Shown: piece by piece, positions 11,551 through 23,215 of the stretch
Layout: each line of letters opens with the position of its first letter
Numbering within the stretch: the stretch's first letter is position 1
Source: Cordilura impudica
Lineage: Eukaryota; Arthropoda; Insecta; Diptera; Scathophagidae
Direction: 5' to 3'
DNA length: 64,000 nucleotides
Assembly (NCBI GenBank): GCA_963682025.1
Contig: OY821518.1
Location: 30,045,991 to 30,109,990 of the forward strand
Position numbers and translations under genes: made by a program
The notes under the pieces: model-generated
The model's database searches: none
Told to the model about the DNA's origin: nothing
Seen by the model: the letters and a program-made list of their open reading frames with translations, nothing else

Positions 11551-13356
11551 TGTATATTGTCCGTGTTTAATAAAAGTTTTTGAATAGAGAGAGAGACACC
11601 ATAAAATGGTGAAAACTGTTATTATTTTTATGATTAACCGAAAGCAGTTCCCAGACATTTTCTATACATTCATAAATTATATGCATATGTATAGATAACC
11701 ATTTAAGTGTTAATAACATCTGAAACAGTTTATAATTCTTAGGGATTTTTTTATAGAAAACCAAAATCATTGAATTGTTACAACGAAAAAGAACTTATCG
11801 CTGATACACACATTCTTTAAAAAAAAAATTAAAAGAATAACATATGGAAATTGTTTCCCTCCTTGTTGGGAAAAGATAAAATGTTAAACACACAGCCACA
11901 CAAGTGCCATTCGCATTTGGAGGTTACGCATATGCTAATAACAAAGTTAAATAGAAACATTTATGTATGTTTCCACACCATAGCCATGAAATTATTTCCG
12001 ATCTAAGGATATTCTGTGCACAAAACAGAGGGCGACAATACATATAGGCATTCATTTTTAAAAAAAATCACAGCATTTACAATGGGATGATATGTGGATG
12101 AAGTAAATGTGTGTGAGTTAAAGCTGTATGGGGGTAGGATGATAATCGGCATTCGTCTGAATATTTTTTTTTTTTTTGAAAATTTTTACAATAGAATACA
12201 TTTTTTTTATTTTCAAATAATTTGTATCAAAAGCATATTTTCGTTCTGGTAGAACGAATTTTATGCTTTTTCAATAAACATTAACCGATTTTGGTTTTGT
12301 TGTTATTGTTGATTTCTTTAGAGTTTATTCTTTTTCCAAATTTTTCAATTCATGTTTATCATACCAGCCAAATCTGTAAAGTAGTTGAAAAGTAGCAGTT
12401 GGGGTAGATTATGATGCTCATTTGTTTGTGAATGTGTTTTTTTTTTTACTTTCTCATTTCAAAAAAAAAAAGTAGCTGTTTGAGTATGAGAAATGAGTAA
12501 CGCGCCTTAAAATATACTTCCGTTGTTATTATTGTATTGTATTATTATGAACAACAAGAAATATGTAGCATTCATTCAGGCGTTTATTTATTTTAATATT
12601 TGTAGCATAACCTAAGGCGAGTTCTTGTTTTTGTTGTTCAACCCATATCTCCTTCTTTGCACTCATACGTGTATACTCGTACACCATTCAATCTATTTCC
12701 TCAGTGTTTACTGCTAAATCGTCATAAGATTAAAAAATATGGAAATCAATGATTTGGAAATATTGCTTTTAATAATATTCTTTCAACTGCTATTTTGTGT
12801 TCTCTTTCGTTTGGAATTTGATATTATTTTTATCTATTTGTTTTTTATCCTGTGTACAGAAATTCGATTATGCCATTTGTGTTTGTTATGTTCGTTTTTT
12901 TTTTTTTTTTTTTTATTTTTACAATTTTTAATTTAGCATGAAATTAAAGGAATTTAGAAAATTACACATAAAAAGAAAATATTAAACAAACGTTTAAATT
13001 TTTATTGCATACTTTTGTTATACGGCTGCATATTCGATTTGGTTGGGATTTTAGGGGAAAGTGAGTTATTGTTAAAAATAATACAACTTTTTTGTTATTT
13101 TTTTTTTTAAATCTAAGAAAGGAATATTTCTGATGATATGTTTTAAGCCATATATATTATAAGATTTTATTTTTCAATAAAGCTAATTTTAGCCTAGAGA
13201 TATGTTTTTATGCTACATTATTTTGTGTTAAAAAAAATCTATTTGTTATTGGAATATTTTCAATTACCTTTTCTATGTCGTCGCCAATTCTAGAGATATC
13301 AATAATATGGCGAAAACTTTATAACTTTAACTTAATTTCGAATTTAATTTTCTTAC
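11551..13356. other. No gene seen; one strong short hairpin
   Basis: A 42-bp near-perfect hairpin lies at 12229-12270 (left stem AAAAGCATATTTTCGTTCT, loop GGT). Otherwise the stretch is AT-rich with poly-T runs. If the exon call at 13357-13605 is right, the part just below 13357 is intron. Confidence 0.5.
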
Positions 13357-13605
13357 CAATCTCATATTGAAGGGGTAGCAAATAAGCCGTTATTTCCAAA
13401 TTTTTGCCCAATGAACGTGGAATGAAATCTCCACAGATTAATGCTTTTTTAAAAACCACACCAAATAATGCCTTCAATAATCCGAACAAAAAAATTAACG
13501 CCGCATAGCTGGTCTGCTCAGATTTTACTACAATTTGGATACAGCAGTAAGATAATAAAGACAAAATGAACGATCCCGTATTTGAGAACCAACACAATCT
13601 CATAT
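13357..13605 (-). CDS. Possible host exon encoding a membrane-type segment
   Basis: Minus strand: a pyrimidine-rich tract ending CGCCACCTAG lies just upstream of 13605 as an acceptor. A strong donor, G|GTAAGA, lies at 13357/13356. The 249-bp interval is open in one frame (MRLCWFSNTG..., YAALIFLFGLLKALFGVVF, CGDFIPRSLGKNLEITAY, LLPLQYEIG). Entry and exit phases are equal (2 leading nt, 1 trailing nt), so the exon is symmetric. It has a mixed amino-acid composition and two hydrophobic stretches, unlike the array-derived ORFs next door. I do not recognise the protein. It could be an exon of a multi-pass membrane protein or a chance ORF; no other exon is visible in the window. Confidence 0.42.
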
Positions 13606-13619
13606 CTAGGTGGCGAAAA

Positions 13620-16600
13620 AGGACACAAATTCTTTTGCTTTAAAGTTACAAAAGTACTTTTTCTCAAAAAAAATACGTTTTTCATAAAAGTGCTTTTTCC
13701 CAAAAAAGTACGTTTTTCATAAAAGCACCTTTTTTAAAAAAGTATATTTTCTTAAAAATTTACATTTTATTAAAAAAAAAGTAACTTTTCAAAAAAAAAT
13801 TTTTTAAAAAATTTAATTTTCTTGAGAAGTACTTTTTCTTATACACAACCTTTTGTTAAAATTTACATTTTCTTAAGGAAGTTCCTAAGAAACCTTTCCT
13901 TCAAAAGTAGATTTTACTGAAGGAGAAGACTTTCTTAAAAAATTATCTATCCTTAAATAAGTACATTTTCTTTAAAACTGTCTTCTCTTAGAAAGCACCT
14001 TTTCTAAAAAATTACATTTTCTTAAAAAGTATCTTTCCTTAAAATATATATTTTCTTTAAAAAAAAGTAATTTTACTTAAATAAGTACCTTTAATTAAAA
14101 GCTGACCTTTTTTAAATGAACAATTTCTTTCAAAGGTACGTTTCTTAATAAAGTACGTTTTCCGAAGAAAGTATTTTTTTCATGAAGAAAGCCTTTTTGA
14201 AAGAGTAAAATTTCTCAAAAAGTACTTTCTTTAATAGTACCTTTTCTCAAAAAAGGACATTTCTTAAAGAAGTACTATTTTTGCTCAAGAAGTAGCTTTC
14301 CTAAAAAAATTATTTTTTTTTATGAAAGTACATTTACCAAAAAAAAAATCCCTCTTGTTACAAAAAAATTTCTCTTGTTCTTTAGAAAGCACCTTTCTTA
14401 AAGGAGAATCCCATTTTATAAAAGTACATTTCCTTAAGAAGTAGCTTTTTTTAACAAAATACCTTTTTATATGTACCATTCCTTTAAAGAGTACGTTTTC
14501 TTAAAAAAATAGTATCTTTTTCATAAAGAAAAGTAAAATTTAAAAAAAAGTACTTAAAATTGAACTTTGTCAAAAAGTACCTTTTCTGAAAAAGAACTCT
14601 TGTTAAAAAGTTCATTTTCTTAACGAAGTTTTAAAAAAGACCTTATCAATCCTTAACTAAGTATATTTTCTCTAAAAGTACCTTGTCTTAGAAAGTACAT
14701 TTTTTTTTAAATATTACATTTTCTTCAAAAGTACCTATCCTTAAAATTTATCTTTTCTTTAAAAAACCACTTTTAATTAAATAAGTACCTTTCAAAATAA
14801 GTCCCTTCAAGAGCTGATCTCTTTTCGATTCAGCATTTCTTTAAAAAGTATGTTTTCGAACAGAAAGCCTTTTCAAAAATGTAAAATTTCTCAAAAAGCA
14901 TCTTTTCTTTAAAAAGTACCTTTTCTCAAAAAAGAAGATTTTGTTAAGAAAATTACCTTTTGTTAAATAATTATTTATCTTTAAAAAATTGCTTTTTCTT
15001 AAAAAAGTGCCTTTTCTTATAATAGTACATTTTCCAAAAAAAATTACCTCTTCTTACAAAAATACCTTTTGTTAAAAAATTATTTTTCTTAAAGGAGTAT
15101 CCCTTCCTAAAAAGTACATTTCCATAAAAAAAATTTTTTTTAAAAAATTAACCTTTTTCCTTTCAAAAGTACGTTTTCTTAAAAAAGTATAAAGAAAAGT
15201 AAAATTTCGAAAAAAAAAATTATATTTTTATTAAAAAAGTTACTTTTCTTAAAATATAACCTTTTTCAACAAAGTAACTTTTCTCAAAAAATATACATTT
15301 TCTTAAAAAACCACTCTTAAAAAATATTTTATATTAAGAAAGCACATTTTCTTAAAAAAGTACCTTCTTCAAAAAGTACCCTTTCTTAAAAATATAGCTT
15401 TTCTCATAAAGATATCTTTTCCTAAAAAATATCTCTTCTTGAGAATCGAACTTTTCTAATGTAAGTAAATTTTCTTAATAAAAAAGTACCTTTTCCTAAA
15501 GATTGCCTTTTATTAAAAAAAATATTTATTAAAAAGGTACCTTTTCTTAAAAAAATGGCTTTTCTATATACGTAAATTTTCTTAATAAAGCATCATTTCT
15601 TGTAAGAATTATTTTTCTCAAAAAGTACTTTTTTGTAAAAAATTTTTTTCAAAAAGTAAATATCTTAAAAGTTTTTTAAGAAAGTAATTTTTCTTTAAAA
15701 TGTACCATTTCTTAGAAAATTACCTTTTCTAAAAAGGTACATTTTCTTTAAAAAAAATCTCAAAAAATATCCCTTCATAAAAAAATACCTTTTCTTAAAA
15801 AAGTAAATTTTCTTAAAAAACTATCTTTTCTTAAAAAAAAAAAAACTACATTTTTGTAAAAACTACTTTTCCTAAAAATAGCAGGTTCCTTATCTCAAAA
15901 TATCCTTTTCTTAAAAATTTAAATTTGCTTAAAAATATCTTTTCTTAAAAAATTACCATTTTAATGTACAATTTTTAAAAAAGTACTTTTTCCACACAAA
16001 AAAACTTTTTTTAAAAAGTAATTTTCTAAAAAAAAAAGAACATATTTTCTCAAAAAAGTGCCTTTTCGTAAAAAAAAATACATGTTGTTAAAAAAGTAAA
16101 TTTTTTTAAATGCATTTTCTTTAAAAAAAGCAAATTTTCTTTAAAATATATTTTTTTAAGTAAATTTTCTTAAACAAGTACCTTGCCTTTTATTAAAAAT
16201 TTCATTTTTATCAAAATGTACATTTTCTTCAAAAGGTACTTTTTCTTCAAAAAGTACATTTTATTAAAAAAGCACCTTTTATTTAAAAAAGAACCTTTTA
16301 TTAAAAAACAACCTTTTATTGAAAAAGTACTTTTTCTTCCAAATTATCTTTTCTTAAAAAATTACCTTTTCTTAATAAAGCGGCATTTCTTAAAAGATTA
16401 ATTTTTCTCAAAAAGTACCTATTTCTAAAAAAGTTATTTTTCTTAAATATTTACCTTTTTTAACAAAGTACGTTTTCTTTAAAAAAAGTACCTTTTCTTA
16501 AAAAGTAGCTTTTCTAAAAAAGTAATTTTACTCAAAAAAATATCTTTTCATGAAAAAGTATGTTTTCTTAAAGATGTACATTTTCTTAAAAGACTACTTT

Positions 16601-17340
16601 TTTTAAAATGGTAGCTTTTCTCAAAGAATTCCTTGTCCTAAAAAAGTATATTTTCTTCAAAAAGAACCTTTTATTATAAAAATACATTTTCGTAAAAGGT
16701 ATCCTTTCCTACAAAAGATAACCTTTTCTCATAAATGTACCTTTACTTAAAAATACCTTTTCTTAAAAAATAAATTTTTTTAATGTACCCTTTCTTAAAA
16801 AGTACTTTTTTATTTAAAAAAAACCTTTTTGAAAGATTAAAAAAAAATACTTTGTGTCAAAAAGTGTCTTTTCGTAAAAAAGTACATTTTGTTAATAAAT
16901 TAAATTTTGTTCAAAAGTGCCTTTTCTTAAAAAATTAGCTTATCTTATAAAGTAAATTTTCTTTAAAAAAATACGTGTTCTTAATAAAGTACCTTTTCTT
17001 AAAGATGTATTTTTTTCTCAAAAAAGGAAATTTTCTTAAAGAAGTGTCTTTCCTTTTGTTAAAAATTACCTTTTTTTCTTCAAAAAGCACATTTTCTTCA
17101 AAATGTTCCTTTTCTTAAACAAGTTCCTTTTATTAAACAAGTTCCTTTTATTAAAAAAGCACCTTTTTTTAAAAAAACGCCTTTTCTTAAAAAAGTACCT
17201 TTTCTTAAAAGCACCCTTTCTTAAAAAATTACTGTCACGTACAAAAGTATATTTTCTTAAAAACAATTACCTTTTCTTAAAAAAGTACCATTTATTAAAA
17301 AAATATCTTTTCTTAATAAATTTACCATTTTTTTCTAATC
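13620..17340. repeat. Large C array, 3.7-kb degenerate 18-bp minisatellite
   Basis: About 3.7 kb of diverged tandem units near CTTTTCTTAAAAAAGTAC, with spacing mostly 16-20 bp and frequent indels in the A and T runs. Units are partly self-complementary (GTAC core, TTAA core). Adjacent units are often very different, so this is an old array. Cleaner local runs (for example 16260-16330 and 17100-17290) suggest later local duplication. Lys/Phe-rich ORFs on both strands here are by-products. Related tracts: 1590-1870, 50415-50705, 54179-55400. Confidence 0.88.
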
Positions 17341-17349
17341 CGCTCTGAC

Positions 17350-18556
17350 GAAAACTCAATTTAGAAAAATTTTATTCGAAATTAGAAGAATTAAATTTCT
17401 TATGAAATGCTTATTCGTGAATGGTAACACCTAGCTCATGTCTGATTTGACAGATAAATAGTTTTATCCTTCCGCTGAACAAATATGGTTGAACAACGCT
17501 GGGAAATATTGCGACATTACTGTGAAAATCATGGTAATGTTGCAGAATGTGTGCGAAAATTGCGTACGGATTTTGGAAGAAGAGAAGCACCGTCAGCTCC
17601 GTATGTTCGTTATCTTGTGAAAAAAGTGAAAGAAACCGGCATCCTCATCGATAAACCAAAGCGTGAAAAGCCAAAAACAGTGCGTACACCCAAGAATATT
17701 GCTGCTGTGGCAGAAAGTGTGCGTGAAGCGCCATCAGCATCAGTTCACCGTCGTTCTCAAGAATTGAACATTTCGGAGGCATCATTAAGACGAATTTTGC
17801 ATAAAGACCTTGGTATGACGCCATACAGTGTCCAATTGGTTCAGGAGTTGAAGCCAACTGACCATCCAATGCGTTTTCGCTTCGTTAAGTGGGCATGCGA
17901 TCGACTTACAGAAGATGGCGATTTTGTCAAAAAAATCATCTTTTTAGATGAAGCTCATTTTGATCTTGGCGGGCATGTAAACAAGCAAAATTATCGCATT
18001 TGAGGCACAGAAAATCCGCACGCATACATTGAAAAGCCGATACACCCAAAACGATTTTTTTGGTGCGGATTTTTGGTCCAGAGGCATAATTGGGCCATTT
18101 TTCTTCGAAAATGAGCAAGGAGTGGCCGTTACAGTCAATGGCGATCGTTATCGGGCCTTGTTGAACGAATTTTTGTTCCCAAAAATTGAAGAGGATGTTT
18201 TGCGCCCTGTTTTTGAAGATCGCATTTTCAGCCACAGAGCTGATGTCGTTTGGCCACCTCGGAGCTGCGATTTGAAACCGTTGGACTATTATTTGTGGGG
18301 AGACAATTGACGCTTTAAAGGACAATATTCGTGAAGCCATTGGTGAAATACAGCTGCACACAATCGATAATGTGCTTAAAAATTGGACCGATAATATAGG
18401 CTACTGCATGGCCAGCCGAGGCAGCCATTTGAATGAAATTATTTTCCATTATTAACCGGAAGGATTGTGCTTTCAAATAAAAAAAGAAATTTGAGATAAT
18501 ATTCAGTAGTTTTTTTTTATAGCATTTTCAAAAAAAAAAGTTATTTGGCCGACCCT
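17350..18556 (+). mobile_element. DD41D (rosa-type) mariner, copy 1
   Basis: The right end reads GTTATTTGGCCGACCC followed by a TTTATA site, the complement of a GGGTCGGCC-type inverted terminus. I could not find the matching left terminus; the left flank merges into the C array near 17345, so the left end is probably lost or diverged. The element encodes the broken transposase at 17485-18455. Confidence 0.7.
17485..18455 (+). pseudogene. Mariner DD41D transposase, broken
   Basis: An N-terminal helix-turn-helix region (MVEQRWEILRHYCENHG...) is followed by RTPKNIAAVAESVREAPS, RRSQELNISEASLRRIL and the first catalytic Asp in IIFLDEAHFDLGG. A premature stop (18001-18003) sits where related copies have Trp in NYRxWGxENPH. 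After a frameshift come WSRGIIGPFFFENEQG, RYRALLNEFLFPKIEEDVL, FEDRIFSHRADVVWPPRS and CDLKPLDYYLWG, with the C-terminus in another frame (TIDNVLKNW, stop at 18453-18455). The segment with the second catalytic Asp (QQDGATxH) is deleted between EEDVL and VFEDR. It cannot encode an active enzyme. The rosa/DD41D label comes from the Asp spacing in copies 2 and 3. Confidence 0.85.
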
Positions 18557-18639
18557 TTATAATTACTTTTTTAATACAACTACTTTCGTAATGACCATCC
18601 ACACCACTGTGTAAATGGTATATATCAGTTTGCCATTCC
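18557..18639. other. Short spacer
   Basis: No feature is recognised between the mariner end and the H element. Confidence 0.4.
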
Positions 18640-18798
18640 ATTCATAACGCATCGAAATATGCATTCACGACCCCAATAGTATATATGTATATTCCTTATA
18701 ACACCTTACTTAAGTCGGTATAGCGATGTCTGTCTGTCCGTCCGTCCATCTGTCTGTTAAAATCCCGCTCAATCACAAAAATAAACCATTTACTGGGA

Positions 18799-19055
18799 GT
18801 AGCAGATTCCAGCCCTCGCAATTCGAGTGCAAATTCTACGGTATTTTGTTTTTTCATTTAATAAAGACCACAAAGCTATGTTTGCAATTTTAGCCAATTC
18901 ACATTTCATTACTTTTTAAATAACGATTCTTGTCGTTATTGGTTTATGTCCAATTATTGGTTTATATCCAAAATTATTTTTCGGTTCAACACAATTATTA
19001 TTGTGAATGAAGAAAACAAACTCACAAACACATTAGCAAATTTAATAAATAATAC

Positions 19056-19126
<71 letters not shown>

Positions 19127-19390
19127 TAATATTTAAGATTTTAGTTGTTCGACGTTTCAAATGTTGGTAGTAATAATAACAATACTAACATTGTATAATA
19201 TTATGTATCTGTTAGTAGCAACTTTAAATGCATTTTAGTCCAAAAAAGTGTAAAATTTTAAGAATCGATAGATCTGGTGGACAGCTCAAAAGAAATACCT
19301 TTAAAATAAGATACGTTTGATCAAAATCGGGAGAAAACTGTTTAACAAATCATCGGTCACAAGAAATCTCCTTACCTATTATATTAAGAA
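18799..19390 (-). mobile_element. Helitron-B with internal (AAT)n expansion
   Basis: The 3' end reads GTAG instead of CTAG at 18799, with hairpin CTCGCAATTCGAG. The 5' end near 19390 is diverged (CCTATTATATTAAGAA). It is longer than usual because of a trinucleotide expansion at 19051-19124 and nearby local duplication (TTGGTTTATxTCCAA). Confidence 0.8.
19051..19124. repeat. (AAT)n microsatellite
   Basis: About 24 uninterrupted AAT units lie inside the Helitron-B copy. The Asn-rich and Leu-rich ORFs over it are artefacts of the trinucleotide repeat. Confidence 0.95.
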
Positions 19391-19622
19391 TAATATTATT
19401 TGTCATTATTTCAAGTGTTTAAAATTGGTTGAATTAAATATAGATATGTCCTAAATATGGAAACACCTCTAACAAATTTTCAAAATTCAGTGTGTTTGTT
19501 GTAATAAGTCTGGTTTTCATTTGCTATAAATAGTGCAGTAAGTCCAGATATTAGTGTTAACGTAAAACCCAGGTTTTGGGTAACAAAGATATGGTATATC
19601 CGAATTTAACACTCTTACTTGT

Positions 19623-21325
19623 TTTTTTTTTCTATTTTATTTTGTTTTATATTTAGTTTTTCACGAAATATTTGTAGTCCCATCTATTTCAGATTTCAAT
19701 TAATAACATTGGTATTTAATAAATTCAAGTCATTAGAAAATATAAATATTACATTGTGAACCACAGATATCATTATAAAAGCAATGATAAACTTATATAT
19801 GTATAAGTCCTGTACAGTGGTGTGGAAGGTGTCAACTAGTTTCTAGATAACTAATGGGAATATTCACAGCTTTAGCATACAATAAATAAAATTTGCAATG
19901 TAAATTAACTTGAATTTTATACTAATCAATCAATCATTTCGTAACTCCCTTTAAAATTATCATATACAAATCACTAGAGTTACATGCAAGTTCACTAACG
20001 ATTTAAACTTTAGCTAATGTTGTAATATTCTGGAAATGCTAACGTTTAATCATAAAACAATAGTCTGAGAATGTAAATAAGTTAAAAATGTCATCATGAC
20101 AGGACAAAAAAACGCAACCACTACATTTCAAATAAGTTTGCATATCACAAAAAAGTCATTATGCCAACTAGTTACACTTAAATACGAAAAATGAAACAAT
20201 TCACAAAACTAACAAAATAATTATAGGATTTCAGAACAAAGCTTGTTATTAAATTGAAAAGAAAAATAAAAAAATTTATATCCCAGTGTTTATACATTTG
20301 CATACAATCATTAATTTTTTTGTATTTCAAATAAAATTGTACAGTCATTGCAAGTATGGGAGGGAAGGACAACAACAACAACAACAAAAAAAGCAAACCA
20401 AGTAATTTAATTAATACTTTAAGACAAACGATATACATATGAACAATAACAATTTAACTTTCAGTCAAGTTCCAGTTTGTTGTTTTAACATTTCTTGTTG
20501 ATAAATTAGCTTGTTTGATGTCATGTCAGGATTGACAGCTTAAAGCAGAAGAATGTTATCGATATTGAATGAATGTTATTTTATTTTTTTTTAGCCATAT
20601 TTTTAAGAAATTTAAATTGAAATGTTTCATTTATGGTTTGAAAAAGATACAACAGAAAAAACTTAATCATTTTAAAGTTTGTTATTTAATTTGCCAACTC
20701 ATCATTTAAACAATTGAAACGGAAATAAATTGAATACTGGCAGTGCTTCTATACAAAAAGGGGTTGTTTAAGAGTGGCAGGCACCAAATGGAAACATCTT
20801 GTAACGAAATACTGACAAGGTAGTTAGTCCTCTCAGTATGTATATGCGAAGTTTTGTGGTTTCATCAATTGTAATTGAATTCAGCTGCTGTTCATTTGAC
20901 CACAACAAAAAAAAAAAAACGAAACAATTTTCATACGACTCTTTCTGATGTTACGAGTACTGTTATTGGAAAACCAGAAATTATATAGCTGGCGGCATTT
21001 ATATGGGGCAGTTTTATATGAAAATAAAATTGCTAAATACAGAACACAAGTACTTGGCATTAATTTAGATTGATTTCAAATTGAGTTTTTTTTTTCATAT
21101 TATGATTGCAATATTTGAGGGATTACCAATCGAAACGTGCATATGGATTTTGTGTCCTTAAGGTTGGCCATAATTTTAAAATTAATCGAAATTTTAGAAA
21201 GGCAAAGAGGACGGCCTGTCAGTCAATGTCTTTGACTGACTGGCAAAAATAAACATCTTTGTAAATGAAGATCCAAAATAAATTTAAGATTCTTAACAGA
21301 CATTTTTAGAGTGTGATAAATAACA
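19623..21325. other. No gene or named repeat seen
   Basis: AT-rich sequence with ordinary complexity. The 86-codon minus-strand ORF near 20178 has a low-complexity Leu run (CAA repeats at about 20375) and no domain. It may be unique intergenic or intronic DNA. Confidence 0.45.
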
Positions 21326-22192
21326 TTAAAGGCCAATTTAAACGATACCACTCAGTCGTATGATTTTTCGAAATGAAATTCATCGGACTGTCACAAATCG
21401 TACCGACATTATTTCTGCATACTTAGGCCATTTACACCATCACACTCAAGTCTTATGAAAACAGCTGTTTAGAATAACAAGCAAATTTATTTTTAAATTT
21501 ATATTTTATTTCCACTTTCTTTGTTTTTGTTTACCTTTTTTTTAATATTACTGTTTTTCCTTAAGCTTTTTTAAGAAATTGTTGTTAAATTAATATTTGC
21601 AACCACTATTATTTTAAATTAAGTTTAATTTTTTGAATTGTAGGTAGTTGATATGGCGGATTATTTTTAAATATATGATTCGCACGAAAATGAAAAGGTA
21701 CACGACCGGTTTGCTTAGATTTCAATACAAAAATGATTTTATTAAAAATCAAAATGATCCTTAAAGCAAACAAATCAAATTTCCCAAGCGTTTTGACATG
21801 TAGTGATGACAATTCAATATTAAAACTTATTATAGCCGAAAACTTAAATAAAAATACTAATACTTAAAGGAGTTAATTCATAAAGTTCAAAAATATTACA
21901 ATATAAAAATATAAAATGACGAAAAATATAAAATGATGAAAAAATAATAATAAAATAATAAAATGCAAAAAAAATCCATGAAATGACTAAACAATTATCA
22001 AAAAACAACTCTGGTCCGATGAAAGTGGAAAGTTTTTAAAAATATTTCTAAAACCATCGGACTTTGAAAATAAAATCCTACGGAATGTCAATTTCATAAC
22101 ATAAGCTTTTTACATGATACGACTTTTTCATAATCTCGACTTTTTTAAAAGGTCGTATTACAAAGTGTGGTAGTGTAAACTGGCCTTAAACA
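21326..22192. mobile_element. Candidate TTAA-flanked TIR element
   Basis: The left end reads TTAAAGGCCAATTTAAACGA. The right end, reverse-complemented, reads TTAAGGCCAGTTTACAC. A third internal copy of the terminus (AGGCCATTTACACCATCAC) lies near 21424. Both ends touch TTAA. Homology also extends to CCATCGGACT near each side. There is no long ORF, so it is probably a non-autonomous DNA transposon. The superfamily cannot be fixed from this. Confidence 0.5.
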
Positions 22193-22367
22193 ACAGTGGT
22201 ATGGACACTCTAACTGGACCAAAAATAGTACCGTAGGAGTGAATCCAAATAAGATGACCAAGTCAAGCTTTTGTGACTACAAGACTGCAAACGAACTAAC
22301 TAGTTCAAATTACTTTGACAACACCATGGGAACTCAACACAGATGGAAAGGCCATAAGCAAGGACCA

Positions 22368-23215
22368 AAGGGTGATCCATTTGGAGGTTCCCTACTTTTA
22401 TAAAGAAAAAAAACACAGAAAGTTCAAATTTAATAGGGAATGTTTATTATCATTTGAAAGAACATTCTTTGGCATTTATTTTTTGAAGATTGGGTCTATC
22501 AAATGTTGGCCGCGGCTACGTCTCAGATGGTCCATCCGTTGAGTCCAATTTTCGATGACTCGTTCGAGCATTTCGACTGGTAACTGGCGAATGACACGCG
22601 TGATGTTTTGCTCCAAGTCTAACGGTGTGATATCACACGATCTTGGTGGCCAATCGACCGGCCCAAAACGTGAAATTATCTGCTCACCGAAGTGTTCTCT
22701 CAATAAATCCATTGATTGATGCGCTATGTGGGAAGTGGCGCCGTCTTGTTGAAACCAAATGTCGCCGAGATCACGAGCTTCAATTTCAGGCTTCAATTTC
22801 AGTTGCTGCGAACGGCACCGAATCGACTCTCCACGGTTTTCGTGTACACTCACAGCTACGTCCGCTATATTTTCTTCACTGCGTACTGGACGTAGTCTAT
22901 TCGGTCGAATATTATCCAATAATGAATGCTGGGTCTCAAGATGGGTGATGGTGTTGCGAATAGTACGCTCAGTAGACCGATTATGTTGATCATAAGTTAA
23001 GCGAAGTGCATGAAACACATTCTTCACAGAACGTGAATTTTCGTAATAAAGTTGAACGATTTGTAAACGTTGTTCAGGCGTAAGTCTTTCCATGATGAAA
23101 TGCCAAACAATACTAAACAAAAATAACATGACAGCATGACACGACTCACACGTGATCTGTCAAAAAAAGGCTATTGAAAAAAGTATCTATAAAAAAGTAT
23201 CTATTATAATGGTCT
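22368..23215 (-). mobile_element. DD41D mariner, copy 2 (internally deleted)
   Basis: The terminus at 22368 reads AGGGTGATCCATTTGGAGG, a mariner-type end. The opposite end (about 23160-23215) is not clearly matched. The element contains one uninterrupted, shortened transposase ORF (22476-23093). Confidence 0.65.
22476..23093 (-). CDS. Mariner DD41D transposase, shortened but open
   Basis: A 205-codon ORF. I take the start MERLTPEQRLQIVQLYY at 23093 because homologous transposases begin with this helix-turn-helix; the frame extends 12 codons further upstream. Visible parts are the HTH region, RPNRLRPVRSEENIADVAVS, CRSQQLKL, then directly DIWFQQDGATSHIAH, EHFGEQIISRFGPVDWPP, RSCDITPLD, and LEQNITRVIRQLP to the C-terminus. 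From the Asp of QQD to the Asp of TPLD there are 41 residues, the DD41D spacing. Two in-frame gaps stand out: the block with the first catalytic Asp (xxDEAxF) is gone, and the FFLWG region after the third Asp is gone. It cannot be catalytic but could still bind DNA. Confidence 0.8.
   Translation of the reverse strand: MERLTPEQRLQIVQLYYENSRSVKNVFHALRLTYDQHNRSTERTIRNTITHLETQHSLLDNIRPNRLRPVRSEENIADVAVSVHENRGESIRCRSQQLKLKPEIEARDLGDIWFQQDGATSHIAHQSMDLLREHFGEQIISRFGPVDWPPRSCDITPLDLEQNITRVIRQLPVEMLERVIENWTQRMDHLRRSRGQHLIDPIFKK

Larger units (their letters stand above)
18640..19622 (+). mobile_element. HINE-H (mini-me-like) element carrying a Helitron-B
   Basis: The left part has AACGCATCGAAATATGC, CCCCAATAGTATATATG and a GTCTGTCTGTCCGTCCG tract, the conserved core of dipteran mini-me/DINE-like repeats. 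The right end reads TATCCGAATTTAACACTC then TTACTTGTT. The same ends, with a better preserved hairpin, occur at 60573-61904. A Helitron-B occupies 18799-19390. The 5' terminus is indistinct. Confidence 0.7.

Noticed and set aside
13620..17340. CRISPR-like regular repeat spacing
   Set aside because: Eukaryotic context, no conserved direct repeat with unique spacers, no cas genes; it is a degenerate tandem minisatellite.
16183..17348. Lys/Phe/Leu-rich ORFs on both strands (for example 16183-16401, 17066-17266, 17103-17348)
   Set aside because: They are translations of the C minisatellite; an 18-bp unit keeps all frames periodic and stop-poor.
18946..19170. Asn-rich and Leu-rich ORFs at 18946-19170
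   Set aside because: They span the (AAT)n microsatellite.
22643..22989. Plus-strand ORFs over mariner copy 2
   Set aside because: Antisense shadows of the transposase ORF at 22476-23093.
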